A stretch of 64,000 bases of DNA from JAWPMT01 sp965242775. Its GTDB lineage: Bacteria; Bacteroidota; Bacteroidia; Cytophagales; Cyclobacteriaceae. The notes beneath the pieces are model-generated. The model searched no databases. It saw nothing but the letters and a program-made list of their open reading frames with translations, and was not told where the DNA came from. The stretch spans positions 62,001-126,000 of the forward strand of contig CBDETI010000030.1 in assembly GCA_965242775.1 (NCBI GenBank). Reading direction: 5' to 3'. Both the position numbers and the translations under genes were made by a program. Shown here piece after piece: positions 1 to 9,058 of the stretch. Every line of letters starts with the position of its first letter. Within the stretch, counting starts at the first letter, position 1.

Positions 1-333
1 ATCCTGAGCGTTCTTTTGCAGGCGTTCTTTGATGTAGAATACCTCTTCACCGTTCCCCCGGGTGTTTTTCATCCGCCCCCCAAAGTAGATTCGGCGGTCA
101 TTCGTTTGAAACGCAACAGCACAGCGACCCTGGCATGCGATGAATCTCTCTTCAAGCGGGTGGTAAAAGAGGGCTTCGGAAAGCGGCGCAAGACCTTGCG
201 CAACGCACTGAAAGGTCTAAATTTACCGGCCGAAGTAACGGTCCTACCTGTATTGGATCAACGTGCCGAACAACTTTCGGTGGCCGATTTTGTTGCACTT
301 ACACAAACTATCGAGTCGGGATGGAAGCATTGA
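1..333 (+). CDS. rsmA: 16S rRNA dimethyladenosine transferase RsmA/KsgA, C-terminal part (5' end outside window)
   Basis: The open frame runs in from the left edge, so only the last ~110 residues are present. RsmA dimethylates two adjacent adenosines near the 3' end of 16S rRNA using S-adenosylmethionine. The visible stretch holds the family's conserved VPPGVFHPPPKVDSAVIRL region, which follows the catalytic Rossmann domain, and then the small helical C-terminal domain with FGKRRKTLRNAL. The first possible in-window start (a TTG at 16) is internal; the residues before it (ILSVLL) continue the protein. The stop codon TGA (331-333) overlaps the likely mgtE start by one base, so the two genes are probably translationally coupled. 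Confidence 0.93.
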   Translation: MLSVLLQAFFDVEYLFTVPPGVFHPPPKVDSAVIRLKRNSTATLACDESLFKRVVKEGFGKRRKTLRNALKGLNLPAEVTVLPVLDQRAEQLSVADFVALTQTIESGWKH

Positions 334-1685
334 TGGAATTTGCGTTAACCAAAGAGTACCTGGAGCAATTTCAGGAAGCCCTTGATACCGGGAATGCGCA
401 GTTCATTCGGGAAACACTGGATGGTGTAAACCCTGCCGACATCTCGGCCCTGCTTGATGAGTTCGACGCTGAAGAATGCAAACATGTCTTTGATATTCTG
501 GCCGACGAAGTAAGTGCTGCCGTATTAATCGAAATTGACGAAGACATTAGAAAGGAGTTCCTCGAACTTTTTGAACTGGAAAAAATTGCACACCTGCTGG
601 AACTCCTGGACTCGGATGATGGTGCGGACGTCATCATGCAGTTTTCTTTGAAGAAGAGAGAACAGGTGATCTCCTTAGTACAAAACGAAGAAAAAGCAAG
701 CCACCTGACCGACCTTATGCGCTACGACGAAGATGTCGCTGGTGGATTGATGGCCAAAGAGTTGATCAAAGCGCACAAGAATTGGAACATCCGACAATGC
801 ATCGAAGAGATCAGGAAACAGGCCGAAAAGGTCGAAAAAATCTATTCAGTTTATGTGGTAGATGACTGGGACAGGCTGATAGGAAAGGTCAGTCTCAAAA
901 AGATTATTCTCGCCAATGATAACACCAAAGTATCTGACATCTACGACGAAGACATTCATACCGTAGAAACCTACATGGAAGAAGATGAGGTGGCCTCTAT
1001 TATGACCAAATATGACCTGGACGCTATACCTGTAATCACACCACGTGGGAAACTAGTGGGTCGGATCACTATAGATGACATTGTAGATGTGATAACTGAA
1101 ACTGCGGAAGAGGAGCGGCAGATGATGTCGGGTATCTCTGCAGATGTAGAAGAAGATGATAGCGTGTGGAACCTCTCCAAGGCGCGATTACCCTGGCTGA
1201 TCATTGGGATGGGTGGTGGTCTTTTGGCAGCACAAATAACAGACGTTTTTAGGGGCGATATTGCCGTGATTTCGGGGTTGGCCCTGTTTATTCCACTCAT
1301 AATGGCCACCGGCGGCAACGTTGGCATACAGTCTTCCTCGATAGTTGTCCAAAGTCTGGCCAATCCCAGTGCTTTCGCTTCCTCTTTGCCATCCCGATTG
1401 GCACGTGTCCTCTTCGTGGCTATCGTCAATGGCGCCATACTTTCGCTGATGGTCTTGGGAGCAGTCATTCTTATATTTAATGAGGCATTGCTGGCCTACA
1501 CCGTTTCGATCGCCCTATTCAGCGTCGTACTTTTGGCTTCCTTCATGGGAACCATCACACCACTGGCACTCGACCGATTTGGAGTGAATCCTGCCCTTGC
1601 ATCCGGGCCGTTTATCACGACGGCCAACGATTTATTGGGCCTTGCCGTGTATTTCATGGTGGCCCGGGCCATTTTCAGTCTTTAA
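333..1685 (+). CDS. mgtE: Magnesium transporter MgtE
   Basis: MgtE is a Mg2+ channel of the cytoplasmic membrane, gated by its own cytosolic domains. About 450 residues match the family length. Order of parts: N-terminal superhelical MgtE_N domain (about residues 1-125), two CBS domains (about 130-255, with VYVVDDWDRLIGKVSL and IPVITPRGKLVGRI), a linker helix, then five membrane helices from about 285 to the end. The pore-region motif GGNVGIQSSSIVVQ lies near residue 327. Two ATGs are possible, at 321 and 333. I prefer 333 because it sits on the rsmA stop (TGATG) and gives MEFALTKEYL, a usual start. No room exists for an M-box riboswitch because rsmA is directly upstream. Confidence 0.93.
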   Translation: MEFALTKEYLEQFQEALDTGNAQFIRETLDGVNPADISALLDEFDAEECKHVFDILADEVSAAVLIEIDEDIRKEFLELFELEKIAHLLELLDSDDGADVIMQFSLKKREQVISLVQNEEKASHLTDLMRYDEDVAGGLMAKELIKAHKNWNIRQCIEEIRKQAEKVEKIYSVYVVDDWDRLIGKVSLKKIILANDNTKVSDIYDEDIHTVETYMEEDEVASIMTKYDLDAIPVITPRGKLVGRITIDDIVDVITETAEEERQMMSGISADVEEDDSVWNLSKARLPWLIIGMGGGLLAAQITDVFRGDIAVISGLALFIPLIMATGGNVGIQSSSIVVQSLANPSAFASSLPSRLARVLFVAIVNGAILSLMVLGAVILIFNEALLAYTVSIALFSVVLLASFMGTITPLALDRFGVNPALASGPFITTANDLLGLAVYFMVARAIFSL

Positions 1686-1753
1686 CCCTAAAAATTGCAA
1701 CTGTTTATCATCCGACCTGGAAGACTCATGACCAGCGCAGCTTATTACAGCTT

Positions 1754-2689
1754 ATGAAGAAAGTTTTGATCATTGACAGGATGCATGCATCCATTTTAGA
1801 ATTATTGGATCAGCAAGGGATCCAGGTAACTTATGAACCTGAGATTACCAGGGAAAAAATTATGGAAATCATCGGTGATTTCACTGGGATTTTTGTCCGA
1901 AGTAAAACAGCCATAGATAAAGCGCTTTTGGACAAAGCCATTAGTCTGAAATTTGTCGCCAGGGCCGGTGCTGGAATCGAAAAAATGGATATCGACTACC
2001 TTGAACAAAAGGATATTACCTGGGTCAATGCCCCGGAAGGTAACCGAGATTCCCTGGGGGAACATACCATTGGCCTGTTGCTTTCTCTCCTACATAAGTT
2101 GCATACCGCTGACCAGGAAGTACGTGGGGAAACCTGGGATAGAGAAGGCAATAGAGGACTGGAGCTGAAGGGTAAGACAGTAGGTGTGTTTGGCTTTGGA
2201 TTCATGGGAAGTGCCTTCGCAGAAAAGCTGGCCGGGTTTGGTTGTAAGGTCCTGGCCTACGATAAGTACAGATCTAATTTTGGCACCGAAAATGTCGAGG
2301 AGGTAACGCTGGAGCAACTCCGGGCCGAGACAGAGATTTTGAGCATCCATGTACCGCTCACTGACGAAACTGCAAAACTCTTCACTATCGACTTTTTTCA
2401 GACCTTCAAAAAGCTATTCCTGCTGATCAATACGGCCAGAGGTGGGTTGTTAGCTACTGAAACCGTGATCGAGCTATTGAAGTCCGGTAAAATCGTAGGT
2501 GCCGGCCTCGATGTTCTGGAAAACGAGCGCCTGCATACGCTCACGCCCAAACAAAAAGAGGAATTTGAGTACCTGAAACAGTCCAGTCAGGTACTCTTAA
2601 CACCACACGTTGGCGGCTGGAGCCATGAGTCTTACCAACGGATCAATGAGGTATTGGTCCGGAAATTAGTCGACAAAAAGCTTCTTTAG
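1754..2689 (+). CDS. D-isomer-specific 2-hydroxyacid dehydrogenase (3-phosphoglycerate dehydrogenase-like)
   Basis: An NAD-dependent dehydrogenase of 311 residues. The nucleotide-binding glycine motif GVFGFGFMG lies near residues 142-150, the substrate/catalytic arginine in NTARGG near 229, and the catalytic histidine in TPHVGGW near 285-290. The N-terminal half (VRSKTAIDKALL, ARAGAGIEKMD) resembles phosphoglycerate dehydrogenases of the short type, which lack the ACT regulatory domain, so first step of serine synthesis is the best guess; a different 2-hydroxyacid substrate cannot be excluded. It stands 68 bp after mgtE and ends 2 bp from the end of the convergent permease gene, leaving no space for a separate terminator. 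Confidence 0.85.
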   Translation: MKKVLIIDRMHASILELLDQQGIQVTYEPEITREKIMEIIGDFTGIFVRSKTAIDKALLDKAISLKFVARAGAGIEKMDIDYLEQKDITWVNAPEGNRDSLGEHTIGLLLSLLHKLHTADQEVRGETWDREGNRGLELKGKTVGVFGFGFMGSAFAEKLAGFGCKVLAYDKYRSNFGTENVEEVTLEQLRAETEILSIHVPLTDETAKLFTIDFFQTFKKLFLLINTARGGLLATETVIELLKSGKIVGAGLDVLENERLHTLTPKQKEEFEYLKQSSQVLLTPHVGGWSHESYQRINEVLVRKLVDKKLL

Positions 2690-2691
2690 AC

Positions 2692-5319
2692 TCACTCACT
2701 TCGCAAGGTTTCAGCAGGGTTGGTCCTACTGGCGTTTATCACCTGCCAGCCAATAGTTATGGCCCCCAGAACAAGGATACCCAACACACCAGGAAGTAGC
2801 TCCAGTGGTCCAATATTGATGCGATTTTCCTGGCCCTCGAAAACCACTCCCGTGAAAAATAAGTAGGTGAGTGGCAGCGCCAACAACGCTGACAGCAGGA
2901 GCATATACAAGAAGCCTCTGGACAGAAGATAGACCAGGCTCTGCTCCGTAGCTCCCAAGACCTTTCTCACACTTATTTCCTTTAATCGCGATTCTGTCGT
3001 GAAAACAGCCATCCCCAGTAGTCCCAATGACGCAATGGACACAGCAAGCACCGCCAGGAAGCCCAACATCTTAAAGGTAGTCGCATAGGAAGAATATGCA
3101 TCATCAATTCGATCATCGTAAAACTGAGCTCGGAGTGGATGCACTTTGTCCACCGATCTCCACGTCTGGTCGAGTCGATCCATTAAAGACAAAATATCCG
3201 TGGTTTGAATAGCCAGATTCATGAAAGTAAAGTCCGTAGGCTCACCGAGGATAAAGGCCGTGGGCCGCTGTTTGGCTTCGATTTTGGCATAATAAAAATC
3301 CTCCGTTACACCCACAATCTCCAACTTGGTCTGGCCTGATCTCCTCGAAATTATTACCACCTCGCCGACCGCATCGGCCGGATTGTCATAGCCTATTCTC
3401 TTAGCAAATTTTTGATCGACCACCAGATGCTGTGACTTGTCGTCCTTTTTCAAATTATAAGCGAAATTGGATCCCGCAGTTAGTTGAATATCATGGACAT
3501 TCAGAAACTCCTTGTCGACGTAATTCACAAATACCTCAAACGAATCCAATGGATCCTGATATTTGAATCTGTCCGTCCAAACTTCTCCTACGCCCATGAC
3601 CATTCCGGAACTGGACATATTATTGACCCCTGAGAGCTTTTCCAGTTCGTTCCTCACGAGTTCGACATCATTTCCCTGAAGACGCAAGTTGAGAATGCTC
3701 TCCGTAGCAAAACCCAGATCGAAATTCAGTGAATATTGATATTGGCGATAGGAAATGGTAGTTCCGATGATGAACCCCATCGAAAGGGTAAATTGAAACA
3801 CAATGAGCACCCGCCGTAAATTGACGCCCTTAAACAACCTAATCTTAGAGGAATCCCGTAAGATCGATATCGCCTCGAGCTTGGATAGAAAAGCGGACGG
3901 TAAGCCTCCAGCCAAAACGCCTATAAAAGTCGCAAACAGCAAAAAGTAAAAGACATACTCCCAAGACACAGGTAAGCTCGCATTGCCCCCCTCGACGATG
4001 ATCTGAATGAAATGCGGCCGCAAAAGCAAAGCGAAACCAAAGCCGATAATCAAGGCGAAACTGGCAATAATGGCGGCCTCAAACAAAAATTGCACAAAGA
4101 CCTGACCCCTTGTGGCCCCTACAATTTTCCTCACCCCGACTTCTTTTGACCGTCGTAAAGAACGAGCAATTGAGAGATTAGTGTAGTTGAAACAAGCGGA
4201 CAAAATGACAATCAACGTGAGTGCACCCAGGGCATAGATCATGTCCCAGGTAACCGATGGGCCCAGTTGGTTGGACAAATCCTTTCCTGGCACGATCTCC
4301 GAAAGGGGCTCGAGAGAAAGGGTAATCCAATATCGATCAGACTTACTATTCTCACTTTTGGCAATACTTGCCATAGATTCCTCTATACCCGCAGGGTCCT
4401 GTCCTTCTGGCAGCAACAGGTACACATAGTTTTGCCACATGCTCCGCCAACTAAAGAAATAGTCATTACCTTCCTTCTTTTTCTCATTTTCAATGGTGGC
4501 AAAAGATGTTAAGGCTTCAAAATTGATGTGGGAGTTGCTAGGGGGGTCCGCTACCACAGCACTGACTGTGAATGTCCTTTTGACTCCCTGAACAATTTGG
4601 CCAACCGCGTTTTCCTGATCAAAGAGTTTGTTGGCCACTGTGCGCGTCAGCACCAGGGCGTTAGGATCTACCAAAGCCTCACGGGGATTCCCGTGAAGGA
4701 CCGAAAAACTAAAAACATCAAAGAATTCCTCAGAAGCGTAAAGTCCCGAAACGGAAATCACACGATCTCCTTTTGACAAGTCTTCATTGAAATTCCTGCG
4801 CATCAAAAGCACCTTTTCTACACCCGGAATTTGCTCCCTGATTTTCTTTCCAGCCAGAACAGAAGTAGATGCATATAAGCCGGGCTCATCGTCATTGATC
4901 GCTTGAAAGGTATTTATGACCCGATATATCCTACTTTTCTTTTCGTGGAAAGTATCATAACTGAGCAGCTCACCGAGATATAAGATCATGATGACCCCCA
5001 CGGACATGGAGATGGATAGACCTACAATATTGATTCCGGAGAAAAGGCGGTTCCTCGCAATACTCCGGATAGACGTTTTAAAATAGTTTTGAAAGAGTTG
5101 TAAAGTGTTCATTGACCTGTTGATTTTGGGTTTTTTGACCGTATAGAGACGAAGAAACTTGAGCACATCTATCCAATAGATAAAGTCGGCCCACTTCTCT
5201 CCATTCTTTTCATTGTTGCGTTCGTAGAATTCGTAGAGATCTCCCTGCAAGTCCTCCAACTTGTCCTTGCGACAATAGAATCGCAGGAATCTGTCAGCTA
5301 TTTTCGGTGGCTGTTTCAT
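2692..5319 (-). CDS. MacB/FtsX-type ABC transporter permease with N-terminal prefix domain
   Basis: An 875-residue membrane protein. Residues ~1-65 form a soluble prefix (PPKIADRFLRFYCRKDKLED and following) resembling the permease prefix domains seen in Bacteroidota permeases partnered with PadR regulators. Then comes a duplicated layout: a membrane helix at ~90-115 (IVGLSISMSVGVIMILYL), a periplasmic MacB-like core, an FtsX triple-helix block (~370-470, with RSKEVGVRKIVGATRGQV), a second helix and core, and a second FtsX block (~745-870, KEISVRKVLGA). It ends NPAETLRSE, as does the second permease at 5911-8295. The gene overlaps the padR stop by 4 bp (ATGA), so the pair is one operon. No ATPase gene is nearby. 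Likely role: extrusion of lipoprotein, peptide or antimicrobial, powered by an ATPase encoded elsewhere. Confidence 0.88.
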   Translation of the reverse strand: MKQPPKIADRFLRFYCRKDKLEDLQGDLYEFYERNNEKNGEKWADFIYWIDVLKFLRLYTVKKPKINRSMNTLQLFQNYFKTSIRSIARNRLFSGINIVGLSISMSVGVIMILYLGELLSYDTFHEKKSRIYRVINTFQAINDDEPGLYASTSVLAGKKIREQIPGVEKVLLMRRNFNEDLSKGDRVISVSGLYASEEFFDVFSFSVLHGNPREALVDPNALVLTRTVANKLFDQENAVGQIVQGVKRTFTVSAVVADPPSNSHINFEALTSFATIENEKKKEGNDYFFSWRSMWQNYVYLLLPEGQDPAGIEESMASIAKSENSKSDRYWITLSLEPLSEIVPGKDLSNQLGPSVTWDMIYALGALTLIVILSACFNYTNLSIARSLRRSKEVGVRKIVGATRGQVFVQFLFEAAIIASFALIIGFGFALLLRPHFIQIIVEGGNASLPVSWEYVFYFLLFATFIGVLAGGLPSAFLSKLEAISILRDSSKIRLFKGVNLRRVLIVFQFTLSMGFIIGTTISYRQYQYSLNFDLGFATESILNLRLQGNDVELVRNELEKLSGVNNMSSSGMVMGVGEVWTDRFKYQDPLDSFEVFVNYVDKEFLNVHDIQLTAGSNFAYNLKKDDKSQHLVVDQKFAKRIGYDNPADAVGEVVIISRRSGQTKLEIVGVTEDFYYAKIEAKQRPTAFILGEPTDFTFMNLAIQTTDILSLMDRLDQTWRSVDKVHPLRAQFYDDRIDDAYSSYATTFKMLGFLAVLAVSIASLGLLGMAVFTTESRLKEISVRKVLGATEQSLVYLLSRGFLYMLLLSALLALPLTYLFFTGVVFEGQENRINIGPLELLPGVLGILVLGAITIGWQVINASRTNPAETLRSE

Positions 5320-5657
5320 TTTAGATCAATGCCGTCAAAGACAATTTTCGGTATCGTCTGCCAAAGTCTGTCTCGCTGTTCCTTCGTTCTCAAAAGGGCT
5401 ATCTTCCCTGCATGGGAAACTTCGAAAAAACGCTTTCTCCTCCCGCCCCTAGCCTTGGTGGCCTCTCCGAGATGTGATGCCACCAACCCTTTGTTTTCTA
5501 ACCTGTTCAATGCCGAGTGAACAACACCCAGTTTGACTTTTCTGGATGCATAGGCTTCAATCTCGTCGCAGATCGCGACGCTATAAGCCTTGTTGCCCAA
5601 CGAGGCAATGGTTAACATCACGAGCTCTTCAAATTCACCGATATTGGTACCTTTCAT
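5316..5657 (-). CDS. PadR-family transcriptional repressor
   Basis: A 113-residue winged-helix protein. The start MKGTNIGEFEELVMLTIASL, the middle VVHSALNRLENKGLV (recognition helix region) and the basic wing ARGGRRKRFFEVS are typical of PadR proteins, which bind DNA as dimers and are often released by small-molecule ligands. Its stop overlaps the start of the following permease by 4 bp. PadR genes of this kind commonly repress their own operon, and a dyad lies 12 bp before this start (5670-5699). Ligand unknown. Confidence 0.88.
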   Translation of the reverse strand: MKGTNIGEFEELVMLTIASLGNKAYSVAICDEIEAYASRKVKLGVVHSALNRLENKGLVASHLGEATKARGGRRKRFFEVSHAGKIALLRTKEQRDRLWQTIPKIVFDGIDLK

Positions 5658-5669
5658 CTCTCAAATTCT

Positions 5670-5699
5670 ATTTATTCATTAAATGTATAAAAAATAAAT
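5670..5699. promoter_or_regulatory. Candidate PadR operator: AT-rich inverted repeat upstream of padR
   Basis: The 7-bp arms ATTTATT (5670-5676) and AATAAAT (5693-5699) are perfect reverse complements separated by 16 bp. The element lies between padR and the divergent permease gene at 5911, a common place for an autoregulatory operator. AT-rich repeats arise easily by chance, so support is modest. Confidence 0.3.
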
Positions 5700-5910
5700 G
5701 AACTGAGTTCCCTGTACGATCAAGCGGAACATTAGGTTTTCAAATGGACCACTTTCGGGCCATGGTCAGCTGGCCAAACAGTGTTTCATTATCGTCAATC
5801 CTTTCCATAATGGAACAAATCGCCTAATAACGAAATTTATTAATGTTCTGATTATCAGATTGTTACATATTGGCACAACACTTGTCAAAACCAAATAAAA
5901 GACTACCCCG

Positions 5911-8295
5911 ATGATCAGGTACCTATTCAAATTTGCATTTCGTGGTTTCGGTAGAAACAAAGCTCATTTCCTTATGAATGTTGTGGGCTTGGCAATTGGC
6001 TTTTCAGCTTTTTTGCTGATCAGCGACTACCTTCAATATGAGCGCAGTTTCGATCAGTTCTACACTGACTATGAGGATATATACCGTGTTACACGCACCT
6101 ATGAGCAAGATGGGACAGATTACTCGTATGCCAATTGTTTTGCCGCACTTGGGCCAGCGGCGGAACAAGAGATTCCTGAGGTAACTGAATTTGGTCGAAT
6201 CATCCTCGGTGACAAGGTCTACTCGTCATTTGCCTTATCCAATTACGATCGCCCTGGCGGAACGATCACATTCAACTTTGATAAGCCCCTATTTGCTGAC
6301 CAAGGCATATTGAATTTTTTCGCAAAGGAGTGGATCTCAGGGGAGAAGGAGACAGCATTGGAACAACCTAACAGCATTGTGCTGGCCGAATCCGTAGCCA
6401 AGAAATTTTTTCAGGATATGGATCCGGTCGGCCACGAACTGAAATTAAACGGCCAGTTGACGCTCACCGTTAAGGGAGTGTTCAGGGACAATCCGGAAAA
6501 CACACATTTAAAACTTGAAGTCCTTTGCTCCATGAATACGTTGCCAGAACGTTGGGACCTGAACAATGAGTGGGGATGGGGCAATTTTCATACCTACATT
6601 AAGGCCGCTGATGCTACCAACCTATCAGAAAAAATAGACGCCTTGGGTGCTCGTCATCTTACTGAGGATGAGGGCCTTCCGAAGACGTTTACGCTTCAGC
6701 CGTTGGCCGATATTCATTTGAAATCAGACATGCGCCATGAGATACAGGCCAATGGCAGCGAGGATTCCGTCCAGTTCCTTCAAATAATTAGCTGGTTGAT
6801 ATTGTTGATTGCGTTGATCAATTTCATCAATCTCTACACTTCCAAAACTGCCGAGCGGTTGGATGAAGTCAGGATCAAGAAAATGGTAGGGTCCACTGCC
6901 TCGAAGATCTTGCTTCAACTCATCATCGAAGTAGTATCTATCAGCATCCTTTCGGCACTAGTGGCCCTGACTATGAGTCAGTTGCTGGCGCCTTCACTTG
7001 GCGATTTGCTGAATATATCTTTCGCAACCAGCTGGTCGCAATACCTCCAACATTTTGCACTTTTCCTCGGCATTATACTGGCAATTTCCCTTTACCCGGC
7101 AGTACTGTTGGCAATAACAGGTGCCACCAAAAAGCAACAGTCTCCTGGTGGCATGAGCGCTTCCAACATGCGCAAAAGCCTTGTTTTCTTTCAGTTCTCA
7201 CTGACTTCTCTTCTAATCATTTGCACGCTTATCATCGATGATCAGAAAGACTTCATGATCAATAAACCCACCGGTTTTGAAAAAGATCAAATACTGGCGA
7301 TCAAGCTACCCTCCACCGTTCAGGGAGACCAACGGGCGGAGCAACTGGATCGCTTCCCGGATGTACTGGCACAATATCCCGTATTCGCACAAGTCGGTAT
7401 GGTCGCTCACCTGCCAGGTTATGAGGTAACCAGGATGCGGTGGTTGCAACTGGAAGGGGCAGATCCGGATCAGGGAAGTTATGCTCGCGTAATTGGAAGC
7501 GACGGCCCCTATCTGGCCGGACTGGGATTACAACTTCTGGAAGGGCGGTATTTTGACTCATACACGCCTGATCAAAATTCCATTATTGTCAATGAAGAAG
7601 TCTTAAAGGAACTTGGCGTTTCTGCAGCGGAGGCCGTCGGGGAACAGGTCGTTTTTGATGGCGAGCAACGAAAAATTGTGGGTGTCATCAAAAATTATCA
7701 TCAACAATCTTTGAAAAGTGACTTCTTTCCTGTCGTATTTGTTTACAGACCCAGACTATTCAAATTCTTCACGGCGAAGATACGTGCTGGAAGGCTACAG
7801 GATGGTGTAAATCAAGCACAGGCAACTTTTGAGTCCTTATATCCCAATGATCATTTCGACTACCAGTTCCTGGATCAGTACTTTGATCAGCAATACCGCG
7901 ACGACATCAAATTTGGAAAAATCACCAGCACATTTTCTTTATTGGCGATATTCATCGCGTTGTTTGGATTGATCGGCTTGACCCTCTTTGCCATCAACAA
8001 GCGTATCAAGGAAATCGGTATCAGAAAAGTACTTGGGGCGGGTATATGGGAGTTAATATTGCTCTTTAACTCCTCCTTCTCGAAGATTATCGTTGGCTCC
8101 TTCCTACTTAGTGTGCCGGTGGCCTATTACGTCATGTCGGATTGGCTGGGAAATTATGCCTCCCGAATCTCACTGGACCTATTTCATTTCCTCCTTCCTC
8201 TCCTAGCTATTGTGATCATTTCATTCGCATTGGTTGCCATGGTCGTTGGGAGCAAAGCCAACATCAACCCTACGGAGACGTTGAGAAGCGAGTAA
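5911..8295 (+). CDS. MacB/FtsX-type ABC transporter permease
   Basis: A 794-residue permease with the same duplicated plan as the one at 2692-5319 but without the soluble prefix. It starts MIRYLFKFAFRGFGRNKAHF with the first helix at ~22-40 (VVGLAIGFSAFLLISDYL), then a periplasmic core, an FtsX-like block (~290-400), a second helix and core, and a final FtsX block (~670-790) with KRIKEIGIRKVLGAG. It also ends NPTETLRSE. It is divergent from the padR operon and shares its 253-bp intergenic region, so joint regulation is plausible. No ATP-binding subunit is adjacent. Confidence 0.88.
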   Translation: MIRYLFKFAFRGFGRNKAHFLMNVVGLAIGFSAFLLISDYLQYERSFDQFYTDYEDIYRVTRTYEQDGTDYSYANCFAALGPAAEQEIPEVTEFGRIILGDKVYSSFALSNYDRPGGTITFNFDKPLFADQGILNFFAKEWISGEKETALEQPNSIVLAESVAKKFFQDMDPVGHELKLNGQLTLTVKGVFRDNPENTHLKLEVLCSMNTLPERWDLNNEWGWGNFHTYIKAADATNLSEKIDALGARHLTEDEGLPKTFTLQPLADIHLKSDMRHEIQANGSEDSVQFLQIISWLILLIALINFINLYTSKTAERLDEVRIKKMVGSTASKILLQLIIEVVSISILSALVALTMSQLLAPSLGDLLNISFATSWSQYLQHFALFLGIILAISLYPAVLLAITGATKKQQSPGGMSASNMRKSLVFFQFSLTSLLIICTLIIDDQKDFMINKPTGFEKDQILAIKLPSTVQGDQRAEQLDRFPDVLAQYPVFAQVGMVAHLPGYEVTRMRWLQLEGADPDQGSYARVIGSDGPYLAGLGLQLLEGRYFDSYTPDQNSIIVNEEVLKELGVSAAEAVGEQVVFDGEQRKIVGVIKNYHQQSLKSDFFPVVFVYRPRLFKFFTAKIRAGRLQDGVNQAQATFESLYPNDHFDYQFLDQYFDQQYRDDIKFGKITSTFSLLAIFIALFGLIGLTLFAINKRIKEIGIRKVLGAGIWELILLFNSSFSKIIVGSFLLSVPVAYYVMSDWLGNYASRISLDLFHFLLPLLAIVIISFALVAMVVGSKANINPTETLRSE

Positions 8296-8344
8296 CCATA
8301 GGGTTAGGTACACTTTTTGATCAGAGGTGTGTTAAATTAGATTG

Positions 8345-9028
8345 ATGCATAAATTATTGATCCCCGTGCTACTCCTTTGTAGCGCCCCTCTTTGGAGTCA
8401 AAGCCCCACTTCCCTGAAAATTACCGGGAAAAGTGAAATACAGGTCTCACCGGATGAGGCCATCATTTTTGTTTATATCGAAGGAACAGGGGCCAGTACT
8501 GAAAAAGCTAATTCACAAGCAGAGGAAAAGCTTCAGGGTCTACAAAAAATCCTTGACCAATTGGACTATGGCGCCGATGTGCTCAAAGTCGGAACTGTTT
8601 CCGTTCGCGCTATTCGCAAGTACAACGAAAAAAAGCCCTCTGGCTACCTGGCATCATACAATGGAAAAATCACTTTCCCCGCCAACAGTCTGGAAGTCAC
8701 AAAACTACTGGAGCAACTGGCATCTGCAGCGGTTGATATCAGCACTTCAGTGCAGTTTGCTGTTTCCAAAAAGCTTGCGGAACAGGTGAAAGCTGACCTG
8801 GTGAGGATGGCTATCGACGATGCGAGGAAGCAGGCCGACCTAATTGCAGGGCACCTTGAAATGCGCGTGGAGGGAGTCCTCGAAATTCAGTACGGCGAGC
8901 AGGGGGCAAGCCCAAGATTGTTTGCAGGCAAAATGGAAGCGAGTCTTGCTGATAATAGTGGCGTTGATTTTGAGCTCCAAAAACAAACGCTGACAGAATC
9001 CATCTACATTGAGTTTATTTTGAAATAG
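8345..9028 (+). CDS. Exported SIMPL-domain (DUF541) protein
   Basis: A 227-residue protein starting MHKLLIPVLLLCSAPLWSQ, a clear Sec signal peptide, so periplasmic or surface located. The mature part opens with SLKITGKSEIQVSPDEAII, the usual start of SIMPL/DUF541 proteins, and has the family's LKVGTVSVRAIRKYNEKK and DDARKQADLIA segments. Biochemical function of the family is poorly defined (some members affect stress tolerance or outer-membrane integrity). ATG 8345 is chosen over a TTG one codon earlier. The next gene follows after 30 bp in the same direction. Confidence 0.82.
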   Translation: MHKLLIPVLLLCSAPLWSQSPTSLKITGKSEIQVSPDEAIIFVYIEGTGASTEKANSQAEEKLQGLQKILDQLDYGADVLKVGTVSVRAIRKYNEKKPSGYLASYNGKITFPANSLEVTKLLEQLASAAVDISTSVQFAVSKKLAEQVKADLVRMAIDDARKQADLIAGHLEMRVEGVLEIQYGEQGASPRLFAGKMEASLADNSGVDFELQKQTLTESIYIEFILK

Positions 9029-9058
9029 ACAAGAATTGCTATCTTTCGAAGAAAAGAC

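Noticed and set aside
321..332. Earlier ATG at 321 for mgtE, or an M-box riboswitch upstream
   Set aside because: ATG 333 overlaps the rsmA stop as TGATG and gives the usual N-terminus; there is no untranslated leader to hold a riboswitch.
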